Below are positions 49,368 to 57,761 of a DNA stretch of 64,000 nt, in pieces. Both the position numbers and the translations under genes were made by a program. How positions within the stretch are numbered: position 1 is the stretch's first letter; the number at the start of each line of letters is the position of its first letter. This DNA comes from Stenotrophomonas sp. BIGb0135 (lineage in GTDB: Bacteria > Pseudomonadota > Gammaproteobacteria > Xanthomonadales > Xanthomonadaceae), in NCBI RefSeq assembly GCF_024810105.1, contig NZ_JANUDX010000002.1, positions 558,001 to 622,000 on the forward strand, in the 5' to 3' direction. A model generated the notes under the pieces. It had not been told where the DNA came from. It ran no database searches and saw nothing but the letters and a program-made list of their open reading frames with translations.

Positions 49368-50516
49368 GTGAATACACGTCGCCACTTCCTCTCCGTTGCC
49401 GCTGCCGGTACCGCGGCGCTCGCCGCCTCGCCGTTGATGGCGCAGGCCGCCGGCCCGGGCAGCGTGCTGCCCACCCGGGGCCGAGCGGCGGCGACGCCAT
49501 TGCGGGGCAACCCCGCGCAGCCGGGCGGCCGCTACCGCCCGCTGACCCGCCTGGGACTGGGCGGGGTGGCGATCGGCAACGGATTCGCGGCCAGCACCGA
49601 TGCGCAGAGCGAGCAGACGCTGGCAGCCGCATATGCGGCAGGCGTGCGCTGTTTCGATACCTCGCCGTGGTACGGGCTGGGTCTGAGCGAGCGGCGGTAT
49701 GGTCATCATCTGCATACCCACCCGGCGCGCGATTACACCTTGTCCACCAAGGTGGGGCGGTTGCTGACCGCAACCCGTGGCGAACTGCAGGACACGATGT
49801 GGCAGGACCCGTCGCCGTTCCACTACCGCTACGACTATTCCGCCGATGGCGTGCGCCGTTCGGTCGAGGACAGCCTCAACCGGCTCGGTGTCTCGCAGCT
49901 GGACGTGGTGTTCATCCACGACCTGTCGCCGGACAACGAAAAAGATCTCGGGATGCCGTGGGAGCAGCGTTTCGCCGAGGCTGCGAAGGGCGCGATGCCG
50001 GCGTTGACCCGGATGCGCGAGGAGGGGCTGATCAAGGCCTGGGGGTTCGGCGTCAATCGCCCCGAGCCCGCCCTGCGCGCGATCGCCGAAGCGGACCCGG
50101 ACATCTTCCTGCTGGCCTGCCAGTACTCGCTGCTGGACCATGACGAGGCCCTGCATGCGACCTTCCCGAAGATCGCCGCACACGGCGCGTCGGTGGTGGT
50201 GGGTTCGCCGCTGTTGGCGGGCTACCTGGCCGGTCGCGACCGGTATCTTTATGACGGCACGGTGCCGTCGTGGGCACCGGAAAAGCGCGCGAAGGTGCAG
50301 GCCGTCTGCGACCGTCACGGCGTGGACCTGCGCACGGTGGCGCTGCAGTTCGCCGACGCGCCTGAGGTGGTTTCGGCGATCATTCCCGGTGCCCGCACTG
50401 CCGAACAGGTGCAGGCCAACGTGGCCTCGATGGCGATCGCGGTGCCGTCCGGGCTGTGGGCCGAGCTCAAGCAGGAGCGACTGATCGCCGAAGATGCGCC
50501 CGTTCCCGCAGGGTGA
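49368..50516 (+). CDS. Aldo/keto reductase with a Tat signal
   Basis: A 382-residue protein. The start is GTG with AGGAG upstream. The N-terminal NTRRHFLSVAAAGTAALAAS is a twin-arginine signal peptide, so a folded, cofactor-bound enzyme is exported. The barrel has the catalytic YGLGLSE (Tyr), the lysine near LSTKVGRLL, and late NADPH-binding blocks (VVSAIIPGARTAEQV). It belongs to the AKR group of D-threo-aldose or pyridoxal dehydrogenases; the substrate is not known. A REP hairpin follows the stop codon. Confidence 0.86.
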   Translation: MNTRRHFLSVAAAGTAALAASPLMAQAAGPGSVLPTRGRAAATPLRGNPAQPGGRYRPLTRLGLGGVAIGNGFAASTDAQSEQTLAAAYAAGVRCFDTSPWYGLGLSERRYGHHLHTHPARDYTLSTKVGRLLTATRGELQDTMWQDPSPFHYRYDYSADGVRRSVEDSLNRLGVSQLDVVFIHDLSPDNEKDLGMPWEQRFAEAAKGAMPALTRMREEGLIKAWGFGVNRPEPALRAIAEADPDIFLLACQYSLLDHDEALHATFPKIAAHGASVVVGSPLLAGYLAGRDRYLYDGTVPSWAPEKRAKVQAVCDRHGVDLRTVALQFADAPEVVSAIIPGARTAEQVQANVASMAIAVPSGLWAELKQERLIAEDAPVPAG

Positions 50517-50535
50517 GTTGCGTCGGCGCTGGGCA

Positions 50536-50566
50536 GGCCGGGCACCCTTTCCGGTGCCCGGCCTAC
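50536..50566 (-). repeat. SMAG-like REP hairpin
   Basis: On the minus strand the head GTAGGCCGGGCACCGG opens an 11-bp stem GGCCGGGCACC/GGTGCCCGGCC with a six-base loop. It lies 19 bases after the aldo/keto reductase stop codon. Confidence 0.75.
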
Positions 50567-50655
50567 TTCATGGTGTCGTGCCGCCGGGCTGACTTAAGAT
50601 CAGGCCCTCGGGCAGGAAAGGAATCCCTTCCACGCCATCCACAGGGAGCATGTGC

Positions 50656-51558
50656 ATGCCGAATTACAGGATCCGCCTTCTTGCCATCGCGCTGCTGGCC
50701 TCGACGTCGGCGGCACACGCTGCCAGCTGCGACGCCGGGCTCCAGATCGTGGGCGATGCGCGCAACGGGCAGGTCTACATCGCGCAGGTGACGGTCCCGG
50801 GCCTGGCGGTGGACAGCGCCCTGGGCCAGGTCCGTGCGGGCGCGGTGCGGGAAAAGTTCGTGGTCGGCAACGACCTGATCACGCCGAAGAAGGGCACGCT
50901 GTACCTGGTGGCGAACAGTGCCAATCCGCCGCTGGTGGTGCTGACCACGGCCGAGGCGGGCGGTCAGGTCTCGCTGCGGACACGGTTGGCGCCGGGCCAG
51001 ACCATGACACCGGAAAACGCGCGGACGGCAATGTGTGGCCTGCTGAACTCGCTCAAGCCCGGCAAGGAGGGCGCCGCCATCGCCGCGGCGGCCCGCAGCG
51101 CCAGCGGCACGGACAAGGTGATCGATATCGATGCGGTCTCGTTGTCGGTCGCGTTGGAGAAGGAGAGCGAGGCGACGCAGCGCTCGCTCAATGCCAGCGG
51201 GCTGAAGGGCGCGTTCACCGGGAAGATGGCGCCGCATGCCGGGTACCAGCCGATGCAGATCCGCTTTCTCGGGCAGCGCCTGCGCATCGATGGGCAGGTC
51301 TATACGGTCACGGTCGATCCGCTGGACAGGAAGACGGTGGAGGTGGCGTATCTGGTGACCCGCAAGAAGGGGGTGCTGCGCCTGCGCGAGGGCCGGGACA
51401 GCAACCGGGCCAACTACGCGGTCGAGTGCACCCTGGCGGACGATCAATCTGCCCTGGCCGGGACGTTGCGCCCGAATGACTGGGTGACCTTGGCCGGCAC
51501 CGTGGATGACGTCGGGCCGTCCCGGGTCCATCTGCGCGACTGCCGCCAGGCCAATTGA
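50656..51558 (+). CDS. Exported protein of unknown function, possible C-terminal OB-fold
   Basis: A 300-residue protein with a signal peptide (RIRLLAIALLASTSAAHAAS). The C-terminal 95 residues (from RFLGQRLRIDGQVYTVTV to WVTLAGTVDDVGPSRVHLRDC) read like a beta-rich tRNA_anti-like/OB-fold module. The middle has a helical segment (SVALEKESEATQRSLNASG). No family could be named with certainty. ATG 50656 is preferred over 50650 because the GGGAG ribosome site is seven bases away. Confidence 0.75.
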   Translation: MPNYRIRLLAIALLASTSAAHAASCDAGLQIVGDARNGQVYIAQVTVPGLAVDSALGQVRAGAVREKFVVGNDLITPKKGTLYLVANSANPPLVVLTTAEAGGQVSLRTRLAPGQTMTPENARTAMCGLLNSLKPGKEGAAIAAAARSASGTDKVIDIDAVSLSVALEKESEATQRSLNASGLKGAFTGKMAPHAGYQPMQIRFLGQRLRIDGQVYTVTVDPLDRKTVEVAYLVTRKKGVLRLREGRDSNRANYAVECTLADDQSALAGTLRPNDWVTLAGTVDDVGPSRVHLRDCRQAN

Positions 51559-51717
51559 GTTCGTGCACGCGGCGGGTGGAGCGTCGCGCAATCGCGCGCT
51601 CCAGCATCCAGCGATAGCCGGTGCCTTTCGCCGCAGCCGCAGATGCGGCATCATGCGGCCCATCGTTACCTCCAGCCGCCGCCAGAGGATTCCCATCCTG
51701 CCTCTGGAGGCGTTGCC

Positions 51718-53916
51718 GTGTCCGTTGCTCCGTTGCGTGTTGTCCCGACCCTTGCCGGTCGCCGTCCCGTCACCCCGTCGTCCTCCGTCCTGACACTGGC
51801 GCTGTCCGCCGCGCTTGGCCTGGCCACGACGCCCGCCAGCGTGCGCGCGGAAGATGCGCCCCCCGCCGACAGTGCGCAGACGTTGCAGACCGTGCAGGTC
51901 ACCGCCAATCAGCTCGGCACCGTGACGGAAGGCAGTGATTCCTACACGCCCGGCACGATCGCCACCGCGACCCGTCTGGTGCTCAGCCCGCGCCAGACCC
52001 CGCAGTCGATCAGCGTGATTACGCGGCAGGAAATGAACGACTTCGCCCTCAACGGCATCGATGACGTCATGAAGGTCACGCCGGGCGTGAGCATCGTCAC
52101 CTACGACAGCGAGCGCACCGAGTACTACGCGCGCGGCTTCGCGGTGCAGAATTTCCAGTACGACGGCATTCCGATGGCGCGCGATTCGGCGTATTCGGCC
52201 GGCAACACGCTCAGCGACATGGCCATCTACGATCGCGTGGAAGTGCTCAAGGGCGCCACCGGCCTGCTCACCGGCATGGGCGACCCGGGCGCGACCATCA
52301 ACCTGGTGCGCAAGAAGCCCACCCGCGAGCTGGCCGGCAGTGCCACGCTGGGCGTCGGTTCCTGGGACAGCTACCGCGCCGAGGTCGATGTCGGTGGCCC
52401 GCTCACCGGGAGCGGGCGCGTGCGCGGCCGCGTCGTGGGCGCCTACCAGGACAAGCATTCCAACGTCGACCACTACCAGCGCAGCAATGAGGTGTTCTAC
52501 GGCATCCTCGAAGCCGACCTCGGCGAGAGCACGCTGCTGACCGTCGGTGCCGATTACCAGGACAGCGATCCGGAAGGCTCCAGCTGGGGCGGTATTCCCC
52601 TGCTGGACAGTGCAGGCAACTTCAACGACATGCCGCGCGCGTTCAACAACGGCGCGCGCTGGAGCCGCTGGGGCCAGTACGCCCGCACCGGCTTCGCCAC
52701 GCTGGAACACACCTTCGGCAATGACTGGGTCGCCAAGCTGCAGCTCAACCACCAGGTCAACGGCTATGACGCCTCGCTGGGCGCCGCGGCCGGTGGCAAC
52801 CCGGATCCGGTCACCGGGGAGGGCGTGAGCATGTGGCTGGGCCAGTACATCGGCAAGACCACCAGCAACGCGGCCGATCTGTACGTCAGCGGAAAGTTCG
52901 AGTGGTTCGGCCGGCAGCATGAGCTGGTGGTCGGAGGCAGCGTGTCGCGCAAGCGCTGGGTCAACAACGGCTACTCGCCGCAGCCGGGCTACGTGAGTGA
53001 CGTCGCCGACTACTACGCATGGACTGGCGATGTACCCGAGCCGGATTGGCAGTGGGGCTACGGTGACAACCAGGTCACCCGCGAAAGCGGTGCCTATGTG
53101 GTGGGCCGTTTCGACCTGGCCGATCCGCTCAAGCTGATCGTCGGCAGCCGCATCGCCAACTACACATCCCCGGACACCGATGAGAGCGGCGTGGTCGTGC
53201 CATACGCCGGCCTGGTGTACGACCTCAACCGCAACTTCTCGGTGTTCGCCAGCTACAGCACCATCTTCAAGCCGCAGGGCAACCAGGACGAGCAGGGCCG
53301 GGTGCTGGATCCGCTGGAAGGGCGCAGCTACGAAGCCGGCCTGAAGGCGGAGTTCTACGAGGGTCGCCTCAACGCCAGTGCGGCGGTGTTCCAGCTGGAG
53401 CAGGACAACTACGCGCAGCCGACCGGCGGCAGGACGCCGAGTGGCGGGATCGCCTATGAAGGCCTGATGGGCGTGCGCACCAAGGGCTATGAGCTGGAGG
53501 TATCGGGCCAGTTGGCGCCAGGTTGGCAGATCCAGGGCGGTTACGCGCACAAGATCGCGCGCCAGCAGTCCACCAAGGTCTCCACGCTGGAGCCGGAAGA
53601 TCAGTTCAGCGTGCACACCAGCTATCGCCTCACCGGTGCGGCCGACGGCTGGAGCGTCGGCGGCGGCGCGCGCTGGCAGGGCAGCACGTTCGGCACGATC
53701 ACCAACCCGGCCACCGGCGGAAGCCAGGTCCACCGCACCGAGCCCTACTGGCTGCTCGATGCGATGGCGCGGTACCAGTTCAACGACCAGCTCTCGGCGA
53801 CGCTCAACGTCAACAACCTGCTGGACAAGCACTACTACACGATCTTCAGCTGGTACAGCACCTACACCTGGGGTGAGCCGCGCAACGTGCGCCTGACCCT
53901 GAACTACAGGTTCTGA
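51718..53916 (+). CDS. TonB-dependent ferric-siderophore receptor
   Basis: A 732-residue outer-membrane receptor. A signal peptide (to about residue 42, VLTLALSAALGLATTPASVR) is followed by a TonB-box-like TLQTVQVTANQ, the plug domain (RQTPQSISVITRQEMNDFAL and VLKGATGLLTGMGDPGATINLVRKKP), and a 22-strand barrel ending in the terminal aromatic motif RNVRLTLNYRF. There is no N-terminal signalling domain, so it is not a FpvA/FecA-type transducer. The start is GTG 51718 with GGAG eight bases before it; an in-frame ATG upstream would precede the signal peptide with a long polar tail. No Fur box could be read confidently. Confidence 0.93.
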   Translation: MSVAPLRVVPTLAGRRPVTPSSSVLTLALSAALGLATTPASVRAEDAPPADSAQTLQTVQVTANQLGTVTEGSDSYTPGTIATATRLVLSPRQTPQSISVITRQEMNDFALNGIDDVMKVTPGVSIVTYDSERTEYYARGFAVQNFQYDGIPMARDSAYSAGNTLSDMAIYDRVEVLKGATGLLTGMGDPGATINLVRKKPTRELAGSATLGVGSWDSYRAEVDVGGPLTGSGRVRGRVVGAYQDKHSNVDHYQRSNEVFYGILEADLGESTLLTVGADYQDSDPEGSSWGGIPLLDSAGNFNDMPRAFNNGARWSRWGQYARTGFATLEHTFGNDWVAKLQLNHQVNGYDASLGAAAGGNPDPVTGEGVSMWLGQYIGKTTSNAADLYVSGKFEWFGRQHELVVGGSVSRKRWVNNGYSPQPGYVSDVADYYAWTGDVPEPDWQWGYGDNQVTRESGAYVVGRFDLADPLKLIVGSRIANYTSPDTDESGVVVPYAGLVYDLNRNFSVFASYSTIFKPQGNQDEQGRVLDPLEGRSYEAGLKAEFYEGRLNASAAVFQLEQDNYAQPTGGRTPSGGIAYEGLMGVRTKGYELEVSGQLAPGWQIQGGYAHKIARQQSTKVSTLEPEDQFSVHTSYRLTGAADGWSVGGGARWQGSTFGTITNPATGGSQVHRTEPYWLLDAMARYQFNDQLSATLNVNNLLDKHYYTIFSWYSTYTWGEPRNVRLTLNYRF

Positions 53917-53929
53917 TCCAGGCCACCAA

Positions 53930-53955
53930 CGACACCCCGGGCAACCGGGGTGTCG
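53930..53955. terminator. Stem-loop between the siderophore receptor and pirin genes
   Basis: An 11-bp stem CGACACCCCGG/CCGGGGTGTCG with a GCAA loop and no T run, placed between two convergent genes. It may stop transcription from either side weakly. Confidence 0.55.
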
Positions 53956-53973
53956 GCGTCTGCGGCCAGGTGG

Positions 53974-54675
53974 TTACAGGGCCAGCTCGAACACGATCAC
54001 TTCCGCGTCGTTGGCGTTTTCCAGCGTCAGCTGCGCCTCGTCGGTGACCTGCAGTGCGTCGCCGGTGTCCAACGTGATGCCGTTGACCTGCAGCTGCCCG
54101 CGGGCAACCTGCACATAGGCACCACGGCGCGGGGCCAGCGGCAGGTGGACGCGGTCGTCGCCGTCCAGGATCGTGGCGTAGATGTTCGCGTCCTGGTGGA
54201 TCAGCAGTGAGCCCTCACGACCATCGCGCGAGGCGATCAGGCGCAGCTGGCCGCGCTTGGTGTCCGGCGCGAAATGCGTTTCCTGGTAGCTCGGGGTGAT
54301 GTTCTCCTGGTCGGGGAACAGCCAGATCTGCAGGAAGTGCACCGCCTCGTCGGCGGAGTGGTTGAACTCGCTGTGGCTGACCCCGCTGCCCGCGCTCATG
54401 CGCTGCACGTCGCCATACCGCAGCACCGAGCCGGTGCCCATCGAATCCTTGTGCTCCAGCGCCCCGCCCAGCACGTAGGAGATGATCTCCATGTTGCTGT
54501 GGCTGTGCGTGCCGAAGCCCTGGCCACCCTGGACGCGGTCTTCATTGATCACCCGCAGCGGGCCGAAGCTGGTGTAGCGCGGGTCGTAGTAGTTGGCGAA
54601 GGAGAAGGTGTGCATGGAGTTCAGCCAGCCATGGTCGGCCTTGCCACGGGTGTTGCTCTTGCGGATCTGCAGCAT
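53974..54675 (-). CDS. Pirin family protein
   Basis: A 233-residue bicupin. The first cupin has the metal-site residues in FGTHSHSNMEIISYVLGGALEHKDSMG and the pirin start region HGWLNSMHTFSFANYYDPRYTSFG, with GDVQRMSAGSGVSHSEFNHS downstream. Pirins act as quercetin dioxygenases or redox sensors; the role here is unknown. The start at 54675 is the M before LQIRKSNTRGKADHGW. It is divergent from a LysR regulator, with 141 bases between the starts, so it may be a target of that regulator. Confidence 0.92.
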   Translation of the reverse strand: MLQIRKSNTRGKADHGWLNSMHTFSFANYYDPRYTSFGPLRVINEDRVQGGQGFGTHSHSNMEIISYVLGGALEHKDSMGTGSVLRYGDVQRMSAGSGVSHSEFNHSADEAVHFLQIWLFPDQENITPSYQETHFAPDTKRGQLRLIASRDGREGSLLIHQDANIYATILDGDDRVHLPLAPRRGAYVQVARGQLQVNGITLDTGDALQVTDEAQLTLENANDAEVIVFELAL

Positions 54676-54816
54676 GGTGAATCTCCTCGGTGTTCGACGG
54701 TTTCGATGGTGGTTCAGGGCGGCGGGTGCCGGTCCCTTTCCTGTTGCGGCCAGTATCCGCTTGCTCCGGCGCGTTGAAAAACGGATAGTTTCGCAAGCCA
54801 TCATCGAAAAATTCGA

Positions 54817-55743
54817 ATGCTCAAGCTCAGTCTAGACGCCCTGCAGATCCTGGACGCCATCGACCGCCGCGGCTCGTTCGCCGCCGCCGGCAAGGCCCTG
54901 CACAAGGTGCCCTCGACCATCTCCTATACCGTCTCCAAGCTGGAGGAGGACCTGGGCGTACAGCTGTTCGACCGGGTGGGCCCGCGCGCGCACCTGACCC
55001 CGGCGGGCGAGGCACTGCTGGAGGAGGGGCGCCATCTGCTGCGGGCGGCGCGGGAGCTGGAGATGCGCGTGCGGCGGGTGGCGTCCGGCTGGGAGGCCGA
55101 GCTGACGGTGGCGGTCGACTCGATGTTCGTGCCGGCGCTGCTGGCCGAGGACGTGCGTGCCTTCAACGCGGTGGCCGAACAGACCCGGATGCGGCTGATC
55201 AGTGAATCGCTGTCGGGCACCTGGGAAGCGCTGCTGGACCGACGTGCGGATCTGCTGGTCGGTGCGGCGGGTGAGGGGCCCAGTGGCGGGGGCTATGTCG
55301 TCGAGCCGATGGGCGTGGTGCAGTTCGTGTTCGCCGTGTCGCCCTCCCATCCATTGGCGGCTGCGCCCGAGCCGCTGGGCCGTGAGCAGCTGGCCGCCCA
55401 CTGCGCGATCGCCGTGGCCGATTCGGCACGGCGGCTGCTGCCGCGCACGGTCGGGCTGCTGATGGGGCAGGAGACGGTCACCGTGCCGGACATGGTCAGC
55501 AAATTCCGTTTGCAGTGCGCCGGGCTGGGCTTCGGCTTCCTGCCCGAGCCATACGTCCGGCAGGCGGTTCGGGATGGCAGGCTGGTGATCAAACAGGTGG
55601 AGGAGCCCAAGCCGGACGAGACGTTCTGGCTGGCCTGGCGCACCGGCGAGGAGGGGGCCGCGCTGACGTGGTGGCGCGAGCGCATGCAGCGGCCGGCGGT
55701 GTTGGCAGGCTGGTGGCCGACCATGGAGGGCTGGCTGGGCTGA
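54817..55743 (+). CDS. LysR-family transcriptional regulator
   Basis: A 308-residue regulator with an N-terminal winged helix (LDALQILDAIDRRGSFAAAGKALHKVPSTISYTVSKLEEDLGVQLFDR, HTH near 17-40) and a C-terminal substrate-binding domain (about 90-300). It likely controls the divergent pirin gene, following the usual LysR arrangement. The inducer is unknown. No clear T-N11-A site was picked out with confidence. Confidence 0.9.
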   Translation: MLKLSLDALQILDAIDRRGSFAAAGKALHKVPSTISYTVSKLEEDLGVQLFDRVGPRAHLTPAGEALLEEGRHLLRAARELEMRVRRVASGWEAELTVAVDSMFVPALLAEDVRAFNAVAEQTRMRLISESLSGTWEALLDRRADLLVGAAGEGPSGGGYVVEPMGVVQFVFAVSPSHPLAAAPEPLGREQLAAHCAIAVADSARRLLPRTVGLLMGQETVTVPDMVSKFRLQCAGLGFGFLPEPYVRQAVRDGRLVIKQVEEPKPDETFWLAWRTGEEGAALTWWRERMQRPAVLAGWWPTMEGWLG

Positions 55744-55869
55744 GCCACCGCAGCGGGAGGTGGCTGAATGCCTCCTGCGCTGTCATTGAATGGTCATCCG
55801 GATGCGATAGAGCGCCGCCGGCACCATCGGTAACCTGTCGGACTCGTCTGGTTTTTCGCCCCTATCCCC

Positions 55870-57012
55870 ATGAAGCGCTTGCTGCTGTTGCTGCTGGCCG
55901 GGGCCGGCCTGTGGCTGGCTGCCTGCTCCTCCCTGACCTCCACCGCTGCCTCCACCTCGCTGAGCGATCGGCTGATCGCGCCCGGTGGCGTGTCCACGCT
56001 GCTGGACATGCCGCGCATCGCCGAAGCGGTGGACAGCGTCCCCAACCGCCATGGTCGGGTCACCGGCCGCGCCGGCGTGCCGATCTTCTGGCGTGCGTTC
56101 GATCCCGGTCAGTACGGGGTGCGGTATGAGTATCTGCCCCAGCAGCACGACAACGGCGAGCCGCTGCGTACCGGCATGGCGTTGGACCTGCCGCACCCGT
56201 TCCAGCCGCAGGCGCCGCGCGGCACGGTGGTGCTGCTGCACGGCTGGATGATGAACGGTGATGCGATGCTGCCGTGGTCGCTGCAGTTGGCGCAGTCCGG
56301 CTACCGGGTGGTCACCATCGACCTGCGCAACCATGGCCGTTCCGGTGCGGGCCCGTCCGGTTACGGGACCTTCGAATCGGATGACGTGGTCGATGTCATC
56401 GCCGCGCTGAAGGCGCGCGGGGAGGTGGTCGGGCCGCTGTATCTGTTCGGCGTCTCCTACGGTGCGGCCACCGCGCTGTTCACCGCCGACAAGCTCGGCG
56501 ACCAGGTTGCCGGCGTGGTGGCGATGGAGTCATTCGCCAATGCCGGTGATGCGATCCGCAGCATGATCCCGCACCTCATGTCGCTGCAGCCGACCGCCTG
56601 GAAGGCGCAGGCGATGGCTGCCTACGGCCGCTGGCGCTACGGCGGCCAGGACATCAACCAGGTCATCGTGGCTGCCAGCCAGCGGCTGGACCTGGACCTG
56701 GATCGTGTCGATGTGACGCGCGCGCTGGCCGACACGCGCGCCTGCGTGCTGCTGCTGCATGGCCAGGACGACCAGCATGTGCAGGTGAGCCAGGGGCGAC
56801 GGCTGGCGGCGGCGAGTCCGCGGGTGCATTACATCGAGATGCGCGGCGAAGACCACATCACCCTGCCGTTGCGGGTGGATTTGCTGGGCGGGGTGGTCGA
56901 CGACTGGCTCGCGCAGGAAGCGCGTGCCGGCGCGCGGTGCGCGGCGCCGGAGATCCCGCGCGAGGCAGACCGGATGGCGATGGCGCAGGTGGCGGCCACG
57001 CCGCGCGGGTGA
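55870..57012 (+). CDS. Lipoprotein alpha/beta hydrolase
   Basis: A 380-residue protein with a lipoprotein signal (LLLLLLAGAGLWLAAC) and an alpha/beta hydrolase domain from about residue 110. The oxyanion region is VVLLHGWMMNGDAMLPWS, the nucleophile elbow GVSYGAAT (serine), the acid is in VLLLHGQDDQHVQVSQG, and the histidine is in MRGEDHITL. The enzyme would be anchored at a membrane, facing the periplasm. Substrate unknown. Confidence 0.85.
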   Translation: MKRLLLLLLAGAGLWLAACSSLTSTAASTSLSDRLIAPGGVSTLLDMPRIAEAVDSVPNRHGRVTGRAGVPIFWRAFDPGQYGVRYEYLPQQHDNGEPLRTGMALDLPHPFQPQAPRGTVVLLHGWMMNGDAMLPWSLQLAQSGYRVVTIDLRNHGRSGAGPSGYGTFESDDVVDVIAALKARGEVVGPLYLFGVSYGAATALFTADKLGDQVAGVVAMESFANAGDAIRSMIPHLMSLQPTAWKAQAMAAYGRWRYGGQDINQVIVAASQRLDLDLDRVDVTRALADTRACVLLLHGQDDQHVQVSQGRRLAAASPRVHYIEMRGEDHITLPLRVDLLGGVVDDWLAQEARAGARCAAPEIPREADRMAMAQVAATPRG

Positions 57013-57031
57013 TGCGCCGTTCCGTCGTCGG

Positions 57032-57056
57032 GTAGTGCCGGCCGTTGGCCCGCTCC
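57032..57056 (+). repeat. Degenerate SMAG-like REP
   Basis: GTAGTGCCGGCCGTTGGCC: the GTAG head with an imperfect GGCC palindrome, 20 bases after the hydrolase stop. The remaining bases to 57291 show no gene. Confidence 0.45.
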
Positions 57057-57291
57057 GGGCACACTGCCCCGCATGCATCGAGCGGTGTCTTCGCTCCGGG
57101 TGTGTCGCGAGTGTTTGGGCCCCGTACCGGCCACTGCGGGGCTCGGCTTGCGGTACGCATGCCGAAGCCAGGCTCTTCCTGTGTCAGCAGGTGGGTCGGG
57201 CCCGGCGCCCGGCCCACCGGCTCGCCAAACGGCCGCGCGGGAAAAGATCCAAGGCGCGCTTCGTGCTTGCCCCGCATGGGAGCGAAGAAGC

Positions 57292-57318
57292 AAAAAAAAA
57301 CAGCAGCCGATGGCTGCC
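57292..57318 (-). terminator. Rho-independent terminator for the tRNA-Arg operon
   Basis: On the minus strand a GGCAGCC/GGCTGCT stem with a short loop is followed by nine T. It lies 17 bases past the last tRNA-Arg gene. Confidence 0.85.
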
Positions 57319-57334
57319 GTCTTCGTCGATGCAA

Positions 57335-57411
57335 TGGTGCGCCCGGAGAGATTCGAACTCCCGACCGCCTGGTTCGTAGCCAGGTACTCTATCCAACTGA
57401 GCTACGGGCGC
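57335..57411 (-). tRNA. tRNA-Arg (anticodon ACG), copy 3 in transcription order
   Basis: A 77-base tRNA with acceptor stem GCGCCCG/CGGGCGC and encoded CCA. The anticodon loop CTACGAA gives ACG, read as inosine for CGN codons. It is identical to the other two copies. Confidence 0.97.
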
Positions 57412-57493
57412 ATTTGCATTGTCTGGTTGTATTTCCCGTCGGTGTGTCGCCACATTCGACAAGAGGGCAGGGCAGGCCTGCCGCGCGATGTAA

Positions 57494-57570
57494 TGGTGCG
57501 CCCGGAGAGATTCGAACTCCCGACCGCCTGGTTCGTAGCCAGGTACTCTATCCAACTGAGCTACGGGCGC
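57494..57570 (-). tRNA. tRNA-Arg (anticodon ACG), copy 2
   Basis: Identical in sequence to the copies at 57335 and 57624. The spacer to copy 3 is 82 bases; short leader motifs before each mature 5' end are similar. Confidence 0.97.
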
Positions 57571-57623
57571 ATTTACATCACGTTGTACTGCTGATGCCGG
57601 CGGCGGAGCCGGCAACCTGTTGA

Positions 57624-57700
57624 TGGTGCGCCCGGAGAGATTCGAACTCCCGACCGCCTGGTTCGTAGCCAGGTACTCTATCCAACTGAGCTACGGGCGC
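57624..57700 (-). tRNA. tRNA-Arg (anticodon ACG), copy 1
   Basis: Identical to the other two copies and first after the promoter at 57716-57744. The spacer to copy 2 is 53 bases. All three share one terminator. Confidence 0.97.
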
Positions 57701-57715
57701 GTCAACAGGAGCGGA

Positions 57716-57744
57716 ATTATGCGGATGCAGGCCGCATTCGTCAA
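57716..57744 (-). promoter_or_regulatory. Promoter of the tRNA-Arg operon
   Basis: On the minus strand: TTGACG (57744-57739), a 17-base spacer and CATAAT (57721-57716), both five of six matches to the sigma-70 consensus. It points directly at tRNA-Arg copy 1. Confidence 0.85.
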
Positions 57745-57761
57745 CGCTTTTGTGAAGGTCT

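Noticed and set aside
50563..53832. A 1089-codon minus-strand frame opposite the exported protein and the TonB receptor
   Set aside because: Shadow of the plus-strand genes; composition-driven.
48024..57318. Integrative element inserted at tRNA-Ser
   Set aside because: No integrase, no repeat of the tRNA 3' end at the far border and no mobility genes were seen, so only a rearrangement is claimed.
57045..57623. Open frames encoding repeated EIRTPDRLVRSQVLYP-type peptides
   Set aside because: These are antisense translations of the tRNA-Arg genes, a well-known annotation artefact.
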